This document shows positions 54,991 to 64,000 of a stretch of 64,000 nt of DNA, piece by piece. The notes beneath the pieces are model-generated. The model did not search any database. It was not told the DNA's origin and saw only the letters and a program-made list of their open reading frames with translations. How positions within the stretch are numbered: position 1 is the first letter of the stretch; every line of letters starts with the position of its first letter. A program made the position numbers and the translations under genes. The stretch comes from Agelaius tricolor (taxonomy: Eukaryota > Chordata > Aves > Passeriformes > Icteridae), in NCBI GenBank assembly GCA_023055355.1, contig JALJCS010000028.1, positions 6,944,418-7,008,417 of the forward strand, given 5' to 3'.

Positions 54991-55019
54991 TGCAGTGTCA
55001 GTTCCAGGGAGCGTATGGA

Positions 55020-55125
55020 GCATTTGTTTTATTTTTCTTTCTTTTTTTTTTTTTACAATTTTGGTTTCACTGGGCAGGAATCCAGACTTTCCATCTTCCC
55101 TTTTTTTTTTTTCTTTTTGCTGCTA
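55020..55125 (+). repeat. Two T-rich runs
   Basis: T/C homopolymer-like stretches at about 55,028-55,055 and 55,100-55,118. No retroposon body is recognised next to them. Confidence 0.8.
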
Positions 55126-58100
55126 TGGTGGAAGCACAAGGACTCCTTTTCCCCTGTCATTTTGGGATGTGTGATTATGGGAAGTATTTGCTTTCTATTC
55201 CTGCCTTCCCAGCACACCCTGGCTGCCAGGGTGTCCCCCAGGGGTGACCTGGGGGGAATCTCCACCACCCAAAACTGCCAGGCACAGCCAGGGAAGGAGC
55301 TGGGCAAAAATCCCTCCTGCACTGCCCTCTCTCCCTGGCCCTGGGGGTGTTGTGGCCTCCCTGGCTGTGCACAGGGCAGGTTTGCCATGCAAACACCTTC
55401 CCAGCTGGGCTGGAAGAACTGGATGGAAGAGGAGATGGTTTGGTCATGTTGGCAGCATTGGGAAGTTCGCCTAAAAAAACCTGGGAACGGAGTTTTTCTC
55501 ACACCTGTGCAAAAATCTTTAATTTCTATGGAAACATCTCCAGAATTTACAACAGCAGAAGTGAAAAGGGACTGGGCTGTTTTATTTCAGACAGTTTAAA
55601 GCAAAGTCCTGCAAGTACCCTTTGATGAATTCATTTTGTAAAGGCAAATTTAAATTATTTTCTAGAACACTCTACATAGCCCCTGGCATAAGTCATCATC
55701 CATTTTCAAAGCTTCCTGGCTAGCATAAAAGAAAGAAAAAAAAAAAAACCCTTTTCTCTCCTGTCTCAACATTTCTTTCCTTTTATTCCTTTAGCACAAA
55801 AATTAGGCCAGATGACATCTGCTGATTGCACTTTTCCTTGGGAGCAAACACAAGGCATTTCTAGCAGGCTGTGCTCCAGCAAAGCCAGCAAGCACCTCCC
55901 AGGCACACCCAGAGCCACCAACTTCAGTCTCAGATGCAGGGAGAAAAGGCAAATCTTCCCTAATTCTCACCCACTGGTGAAGCTGCTGGCATTCTTTGGG
56001 CCACTGCAATTTAGGAACTTTTTCCTAAGTTCCATGAACTTGGACATGTTGAAGATTCTATCTGGGAACCTGCATTGATAAAAAATGCTCAGCCAGCTCA
56101 CCTGGCTGTCTAACCCCTGATCTCTACAATGATGCTTTTAATTTATTGTTCTCTTGCTACACCCATCACATGGAATTACTCTTGGATATAAACATGGATC
56201 TATAACTCTTCAAATCTTCTATAAATAATGACTTCTTAATAGCCATTCTTTTGGTCCCAAAATTCTGTGAACCTTTAGTAGTTGCTCACAAAATCACCAT
56301 TTCCCATCCAGAGTGATTTTGATTCCTGCAGAAATCCCCCTGCCATGGGCAGAGCACAAACCCACTGTGGGGTGATGCCCTCAGCCCAGATGGGAACACT
56401 GAAATAAGGCAGGAAAAAAAGGAAAAGCCACGTGAGAATGTGGCTACCTCAGTGTTAATAAACCCCTCCAATGAAGCACCCCTGATTTGTTGATTTTTCT
56501 GGTAAAAACCCCTCTGCAAAGAGCTGATAATTTGTTACATGATGCCCTTGCCTTTTGCCCCTTGGCTAATGCACCTGGAAGCCTTTGCCACTGGCTAAGA
56601 GGCTGTTTTGCCTTTCCAGTGGAAACGAAAAGTTACAGCTTGAAAAGAATTCCCTGCCCTGTGGTTTGAATCAAAACAAAGCAGCTCCAGTGCCCCTTCC
56701 CCTGGCCAGGGCTGGAGGCCAGGGCAGTCAGAGGGGCTGAGCACAGGGCATGGCCCCTTTTCCTCTGGCTGCTTTTCTTGGCAGCAGCTCCTGGGAACTC
56801 TGGGATGCCCTGTCAGGAGCAGGGGAAGGAGAGTGACCAAGGGAGGGGAACGTGGCCAGGGATCTGTGTCCCAGAAAACACTTCTGGCACTGGGGAAGAA
56901 CCAAGTGATGCCACCAGGTTCAGCAAGGAAAAGCAGAATTTCCTCTGGGCCCAGTTTGTGGGGTCACAGTTCTGGGAATGAAAAAGCCCTTTGTGAATAG
57001 AATTTTCTCCTCACATTTTCTCTGCCATGCAGGCAGGCTCTGTTGCTGTAACTGACTCAGGTTCCAGCTCCATCTGCTCCTGGATTGTGGAGTCAAGTCC
57101 ACTCTGCCAGCCAGAACCTCAGTTTGGTCTCCAGTGTTACATAAACGGACCCATATTCCCCTTGTGACTTCCCCCAATTCCAGCACAGTTTAGGAAGCCA
57201 AGAGAGGACAGGGAGAGCTCTAAAACTGATAAAACTGATGGGCTTTTGATGCTCTTTTGTCAAACTCCTCTGTGGTACCTGGGGATGGAGCTGCCAAGCT
57301 GATTTGGGTGTCCCCAATCCCCTGCAGAGCTCCCTGGGGCACAGAATCTGCCCCTGAAGAGCCACCAGCACCCAACCTTCTTAATTCTGGAAGGAGAAGC
57401 ACAGAGCACAGAGAAAGCCAAGGCAGGAGCCAGCCTTGACTGAGCAATCCTCCCAGTCCAGCTGAAGAATTCCCTGTCAGCCCCTGTCCCTCCCAGCCCC
57501 ACAGTGTGTGACACTGCTGCCTGTCACCTGAGCTGGGACAGGAGCCTGAGGACAGCCCCAGGAATGAGCCAGAGGCTGAAGAGCCAGTGGAGCACAGCAA
57601 GCACAGCCCCCACTGTCTGCCCACACTCACCTGCATTCTTTACAGGATGCTCTCCATCCCACTGCAGGAAAATGCATTTTAGCAGCACATCTGGGTCGTT
57701 TTTTGGTCACACAGAATAAAAACTGTACAAAACAACTGGGATCCTCAGGCTGCACAAAGGCAGCGCTGCCCTACATTAATTTTTCACTGAATTTCATTTA
57801 CTTGAGATGACCACAGGGAAAGCTTCAGAGCATTCTGTGTGGAATGACAGGACACAGAGCCAGGCTCTGCTCTGGAGCCCAGGCACAATGAGGTGTAGGG
57901 AAACACCTGCAGTTACCTCCACCACCTTCACAAAGTCACTGTAACATCACCACAGAATCTGAATTTTCTGCTCCACCCAGCACCCAGTGCAGTTTTTAAA
58001 CCCAAGACTGCTTTACATAAATATCAGTGAAAGTCAATACATTGGCCATGGATTAAAAGTTACAAATCCTATTAAGGTTACAAGGCAGTGCCATGGAAAA

Positions 58101-58670
58101 CCCCCAGTCCCAGTGGGGAAAAAAACAAACCAGAGCAAGGCCTCAGATATCTAAAACCTCACACCCTGAGTCCTTCCATCAGAAGATGACTGAAGAAGAG
58201 GAGTAACCATACAGTTATAGATATTTTAGGTAATTAAGGTAACTTTTTTAACGTTGTAAGTATTTTAGCCAATGACTTTAAGTTCCTGAGCAAATTGAAT
58301 ATCCTCCAAAGGAACTCAGTTTTCAGTAAAGCACTGCAAGAACACTCTGAGCAACTTCTCCACATAGAAGAGAGAGAAAACTTCAATTCTTTGCTTACAA
58401 AATGTTTTGAAAGCTGCAGACAGGCAGATGCCTCCCCAAGCACCAGACAAGCTCAGGGCTCTGCAGTTCTAGGAAAGGCACAAGGAGCTCATCCCCTTTA
58501 AGTAACATTTATTACCCCTGAACCTCCCAGAGCTCCCAGGATAAAGGCAGACAACCAATTACAGACTTAGACTTCCAAAGCTTATTTTGCTGCCTTTAGA
58601 CATAAGCATCACATGCTCTTTCCACCAGACATGGAGTTAAGGGGGGTTAGGGCTGGTGTAAGAGGGGAGG

Positions 58671-58693
58671 AAGGAGGAGGAGGAGGAGGAGGA
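58671..58693 (+). repeat. (GGA)n microsatellite
   Basis: About seven AGG triplets in a purine-rich stretch of SKI intron 1. Confidence 0.93.
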
Positions 58694-58949
58694 TGAATGA
58701 AGGAGAGGAGAGAGCCCTTGAGTTTGCTCTTTCTGCCAGAGCAGCTCTGCTGTGTCAGGAAAGGTTTGCTTTGGAGGAACCTTCCATGTTCCAGTGAGTG
58801 ATTTGTCTAATCAGAATTAATTTTAGCCACAACACTGGGGTGATGCACTCACAAAAGGATTTTTATCCTTCAGAAGGTTTGGTCACCTTGAGAAAAGAGA
58901 AACACTTCCAAGAGTTACCAAAAAATTAAAATAACTGGCCAGAATCACC

Positions 58950-59045
58950 AGGTGGGATTGCTGGGGTGTCCTGTGCAGGGCCAGCAGTTGGACTTGGATG
59001 ATTTTTTTGGGTCCCTTTGAGCTCAGGATATTCTGTATATTAGGA
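58950..59045 (+). mobile_element. CR1 LINE 3' end fragment
   Basis: TTGCTGGGGTGTCCTGTGCA, then AGTTGGACTTGGATGATT, then GGGTCCCTTTGAGCTCAGG and ATATTCTGTAT match the last part of CR1. It is short, diverged and inserted in SKI intron 1 opposite to the gene. Confidence 0.85.
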
Positions 59046-59889
59046 TATTATCCCCTACACTGGGATGTTCAACGTGAACACCATCACTGCAGAAGATGCC
59101 TTTAGCAAATTGGCTTGTCCAATAAACAGAATTTTGACAAAAAGCCCACCTGTTTCTCTCCTTTTTCCCAACATAAACTCATCCTTTGACTACAGATAAG
59201 AGGAAATGCCCCATGTGTGTGAATATGGAGAGAGAAAAACACAACATTTCCAAAAACCTACTTTGTGTAACATCAGATGAGGCAGCAAAAGAGAATTTGA
59301 AGGGAAAAACGGAAGGGGAATAGGATGGGCAGGAGGGGGAAATCTGGGACACTCCAAGAAGGCTTTCAGTTCTTGTATAACATGATAGATTTGAGGCCTT
59401 TAGGGGAGAACTGGCTGAGCAATATTGGGAGCAGCGTGACTGCACAGCTACATGGGCTGTGTCTGCTACAACTCTATTAATAGGAGAGCATGGAGGGAGC
59501 TTTCACTGTGCACACTCCACATCCACCAACAAAACCCCTCCTTTCCCTCCCCACTGCATCCCCCCTCATGGCTACAGTGACAATGTGGGGCTCAGAATGC
59601 CCCCAGTGCCACCCCAAAGCAAACCCTTCCACTGAGAGCCCCCAAGGCACTGCCTGGCCCCAGCTCATCCTCACCAAGCACTCAGAAAGCTCTTTTTGCC
59701 TCTATTCAGAATTAACAGGCTTTAAACACAGATTTTTTAGTGCTGAACTGCAGAATTGAGGCCTGGGTTGGTGGATGTACAAGTCCTGTTTGTGGTGCCC
59801 CAGCAATAAACAGGGCCTCTCACCACTTGGCTCTCACTTCTCACTTTGCTGTTACAATGCAAGTTCTATTCCACACCCCCCTTCTGTGG

Positions 59890-60130
59890 GTGGAATGGGC
59901 CTGACCCCTATAAAGATGGTCAAATAAATATCTGGTGACCTCACAAGTATGAAAATAAGCTTATTTGAAAGAAAAAGTATATCTTCAGGGGGTTTGGCAG
60001 TAACTTTCAATTATTTTTAATTGCTTGGAAAATTAAAGTAAGAAAATAGTGTGGTATAAATGTTGGGGCACATTATTAAGCAGTTTTCATAATATCTTAG
60101 CCATAAGCTTAACAGACAAAAAGGGGTTTT
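59890..60130. promoter_or_regulatory. AT-rich candidate conserved element in SKI intron 1
   Basis: Long AT-rich unique sequence with TCAATTATTTTTAATTGCTT (inverted AATTATTTTTAATT), AAGCTTATTTGAAAG and ATAAATATCTGG. No repeat family is evident and coding potential is nil. The call rests on appearance only. Confidence 0.22.
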
Positions 60131-63100
60131 TTAAGCCTAGGTCATCTGTTCAATATGAATGGCCTGTCTGTTCCCAGCCTTCCTCAAGGGGTAACTGAAC
60201 TGAAATATTCCATGATAGAAACCAGATTCAGTTTGACCTGGTAGGCAACGAGAACTCCCCAGAACCTTCAAGCTTTGGGTTTAATTCCAAAGCCCCACGG
60301 AGCCTGGGCTGCAGCCCATGATCAGGAGCACAAAGAAAGGGGTGAGGGAAGTCTGGAGCTCTAAATGCCAACGTCCCTTCCCACTCTTGCCTCTGCTCAA
60401 ACCATGGGGTGAACCTTTTTCTTATTATTGCCAACACAACCAACTTCCAAAGTGCACAGTAAGCAAGATTCCCAAAATATCAACCCAAGGCCTTTCTTTC
60501 TGTGCTTCTGCTCGTGGAATTCTGCTGTCACAACACTGACACTGCCCCAGACCCAGCATGGGGACCAACACACAGCTGAATTCCAGGCCTCATGTTTGAT
60601 TTGCTTCTTGTGTCTGATACTGGGAAGCCTCAAACCCACTTGTGCTGAACTTTTCTAAGGCAGCCTCCAATGCAGTGACTGACACACACAAGGCTTTGAG
60701 AAGTACTGGAGGTTAAAACCATGGTGAGCAGCGGAGCCCAGAGGAATCCAGACCTTCCAGACAGCAGAGGTTTGTGCTGTTCCATCCCCTGGGCAGAGCA
60801 GAACTGTGATGTGTTTTGGCCACAGGGTGATATAAATTGGCAGGAAAGCCTGACCTGAAAGTCTTAGGTCAAGGAAAAGCCTGACTCAGCCCCTGAGTGC
60901 ACGAGAGCAAACGCTGTCACATCAGGGGAGCTGCACAGTGCCACTGCTCTGGGACACTGAAGGTTCACAGGCTCTGCATTTCAGGGCTGTTTTCATACAT
61001 CCAGCACACAAGGAATGATGAATAAATAACAAATCAGGGAAGGAGGTGCTGTGTATCCATCTAGAACAGGGACAGGAAATCTGTCTGATGCCAGGAGCTC
61101 AAGTGAGGGTGGATCATGCACAGAAGGGACTCAATAACCATAGGCTGAGTTTGCAGGAAATTGTGGTAAAATGGGTGAAGGGCTCAGGTCTGTGGGGTGA
61201 CAACAGAAATGTCAGAGGTCTGCAGTCAGACACAAAGTGCCTTGCTCCTGGGAGCAAGGAGAGAACTCCCAGCCATTTTCCAGAGGACAGATTTGGCACA
61301 AGGTCCTGTGCTGCAGGACACTGGGTACTCCTGGGCCACTCCTTCTGTGTGTGCACCACCTATTTCAGAGCAGGCTGCACAGAGAGACAGGGATGGACAC
61401 CAGGAAGATGTCTGTGTGGAAAAATGCCCTGACATTTTCCCAAAAGGACCAGCAAAACATCCATGCCAGTGTCACTCATCATGCCAGCACAATCAGTCAC
61501 ATCCCAGTGAAGAATCCAACAACAATGCAGTCCTGGGAGAGGGGTAATCCCAAGGTTTGCTTTGATCTCTGGAGTTCCCCATAAGGATAATTTAACCATT
61601 CTTACTCTGCCACAGCTTTACTTGCTTTAAAGGATGTCTAAAGAAGCACAAAACTCTAAGAATAAAGTGCTGTAAGGATTTCACATAGCTGCAAATCACC
61701 ATGCACTGAGGGGTCTCCTTCACAGAAACACCAAAGGAAAAAGGTGCACAAGTCAAGCATGAAAGAAAAATCTGAAATTAGACTGATCCCCTGGTTCACT
61801 TGTGCAACCCAACAGAAAAGGAGAGCCTGGACAGACAAATGAATGGATCAGATGTTACTGTTAGATCAGGAGAGAGAGGTTCCAGCTAAAGCTTTGTATT
61901 TAATTATTCACTGCCTGCTCTCCCATGACACTGTGCCAACAACCCCTAAACCTTTACCTGCCTCTCACTACAGATCTCTCTGTCCCATTTTTCTGAGATT
62001 GAGTATTTAAAAAACCCCAAGCAGGTTAACTTGAAGGTTTAACAGAATATACCTGTGCCAGGTGAAGCCTGAGGGCTGCATGGAGAGAGCAGTGAAGGAT
62101 CTCACTGGTCCCTTTCCCAGGGGGACAAAGGGTGACCTGAAAATCCCTTCTCCCTCCATGCATGGCAGGAGGAGGTGAGGAACCCCAGAGACCAAGGAGA
62201 AGGGGACAAGGTGGGTTTGATGGGGGGATGACTCCGGCCAGGGTGGATTTTTGTCTGCCCAAGGAAAACCCCACAAGCTGCAGGTACAAACCCAGTGGCT
62301 GTGGAGTGCATTTACCCTGAAGCACAGGGAAGCTGACATTTCACCTAAACACAAGTGAGGCTGAGAAAATCAAAGCTCACCTCAAGGAGAGTTTGGCCAG
62401 CCACTAAAGGAAACAAAACCTATCACCTTTAGGTAGATATAAACCTAATTTAAGTGGTGCAACAGCCAAAAGCTTCAAAGGCCTCAAACACATTAAGGCA
62501 AAAATCCTTTGCAACCACCAAAGCTGTTCATACACACGGCTTGAGAATTATTGTCCAAGAAATTCAGGCAGGTTCCTCCAACCAGGAGAAGAAAACTTCT
62601 GCTTAGGAGGGAAAAGAACTGAACCAGGCTGCAAATTGAACTCTCTCTGACAAAAATCACAATCCTGCTCTCAACAAGGCCAAGTTCAGGCAACTTCCCT
62701 AAGAAACAGCCTGAGCTGTGCAGCAACAACTGCACATGGAACAGGGAGTGGGGCTGAAGCAGCAAATCTGAGGGGAAGGGAGAGAACAAGCACTGAAACA
62801 CCAAACAGAACTCCAACCCTTCACTAGGGAGGACAGATGAATTCTGTGGCAGGGGAGGTGATCATTGCCACTGCTGCTCTGCTGGGCTGGGAGGAAGGAG
62901 CTGCAGGGAGGCAGGCAGATAATGCTGGGCTCAGCTGTTCAGGGCAGCAGCTGCCCCCAAATCCTCATGGCAGGGAAGGAGCCAGGAGGTCACGGGAGTC
63001 ACGATTATTTGGAATGAACAGGGCAAACAATAGGTTGGGGCCCTCTGTCTTCTTGCCTTTCTCATGGCTTTTGTGAGCTGCTGCCTGCCCAGAATAGCTG

Positions 63101-64000
63101 GCTGCACTCAGGGCAGCTCAGGGGCTGGGTCTGGACAGGCCCTTTCTCCCCTGCAGCTCCACAGTTTAAAAGGAAAAGTGACACCTCCATCCCCCCCATT
63201 TGTGTGCCTGGCTCCCCAGCACTGAGCAGGGAGGCAGGGGGAGGTTTCAGCTTTAGCAAGGGATAGAAAAAAACTCAAAACAGACTCAGTCCCATGAAAT
63301 TTATTTAGTCTGACCCCTCTCCTCAGCTGAATTTCTCTCCCAGGACAAAGCTAATGCCATGCTGCAGCACACTGGGACAAACCTGTCAGAATCCCAGATT
63401 TTCCTGGGCCAGGAATGCTGCTCCAGAGGGGAGTGGAGCCACTGCTGTTTGATACAGAGCTTGTAGCACCCAGAGGGCTAAAACAGGGTCTGTTAACAGG
63501 TCACAAAGTGAAAAAAATGGCCAAAGAATTGGTTTGCCAAGATTTTGGCCACCATAGTAGGTAAAACATGATTCTTGTCCTGCCTCTCACTGCAGCCCTG
63601 CCTGACCTTGGGCAAGGCATTGAACCCTGATCCACAGGGCTGCTGTGCCCCAGGAATGCTGCAAACCTGATCCCATTGCAGAAGAGCTTTAAAATGGCAA
63701 TTCTTACACAATGGTGGAGTCTGACTGGTCTGGCTTAGTAGAGCTGCAGTGAGAGTGTAAACAAGGACTCCACTGCTTCCTTGGAATGTCAGAGACTGAC
63801 TTTTCTTACAGAATTTTTCTCACCAAGGCTCCCATATCCTGACTGCTACTTCGTGTGAGTTTGGAGAGAAACAGGTCTTGATTTTCACTCTAGGATGAAA
63901 CTGTTGTAGTCCTGCTGGCTCAAAAGATCAGGTGAAACATAAAACATTTAATTTAACATTAGCAGGCAATGTTAGACATTCCTTGCCTGTACCAGTAGGG

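Larger units (their letters stand above)
49668..64000 (-). other. SKI: 3' part of SKI intron 1
   Basis: Nothing upstream of exon 2 in this window encodes the SKI DHD or SMAD4-binding domains, so this stretch is the end of intron 1, which is also very long in mammals. It contains a CR1 fragment, short simple repeats, several enhancer-like AT-rich blocks (listed separately) and a long unexplained plus-strand reading frame (52,885-53,955). Otherwise it is unremarkable, moderately GC-rich unique sequence. Confidence 0.85.

Overview
The window looks like avian nuclear DNA, probably from a microchromosome. Two things support this. At least six fragments of CR1 (the dominant avian LINE) are present, several ending in the typical 'GATTCTGTGA'-like 3' terminus. 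The one recognisable gene, SKI, has very short introns between its 3' exons. The style of the unique sequence resembles a songbird more than a chicken, but that is an impression only.

The only gene supported with confidence is the 3' part of SKI, the proto-oncogene c-Ski (SMAD co-repressor). It lies on the minus strand. Six coding exons, corresponding to human exons 2 to 7, lie at 49,667-49,542, 49,078-48,963, 47,623-47,340, 46,963-46,662, 44,799-44,569 and 42,649-42,461. They join in frame through AG/GT splice sites into 415 residues plus a stop codon. A 3' UTR of about 4.6 kb runs down to a poly(A) signal at 37,914-37,909. The large first coding exon (DHD/SKI-SNO and SMAD4-binding domains) is not in the window, so 49,668-64,000 is the 3' part of intron 1.

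Positions 1 to about 37,890 lie downstream of SKI. I found no protein-coding gene there. MORN1, which I remember as the convergent neighbour of SKI in human, could not be seen. The stretch holds CR1 fragments and four striking tandem or duplicated sequences: an 18-copy 30-bp minisatellite, a 1.2-kb 16-bp satellite, a 14-bp minisatellite with an ordered pattern, and a 178-bp near-identical duplication. It also holds a 124-bp palindrome, an isolated CpG island with a consensus-grade CTCF motif, and several blocks that look like conserved enhancers, two of them clusters of GATA motifs with E-boxes. Intron 1 of SKI holds further enhancer-like blocks (a perfect TGIF/MEIS palindrome, a MEF2 site) and an unexplained 356-codon open reading frame antisense to SKI.

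A plausible overall reading is the tail of a TGF-beta/SMAD regulator followed by a regulatory gene desert. No mobile system, operon, CRISPR array, viral gene or RNA gene was found. Conservation claims rest on how the sequence looks, not on an alignment.
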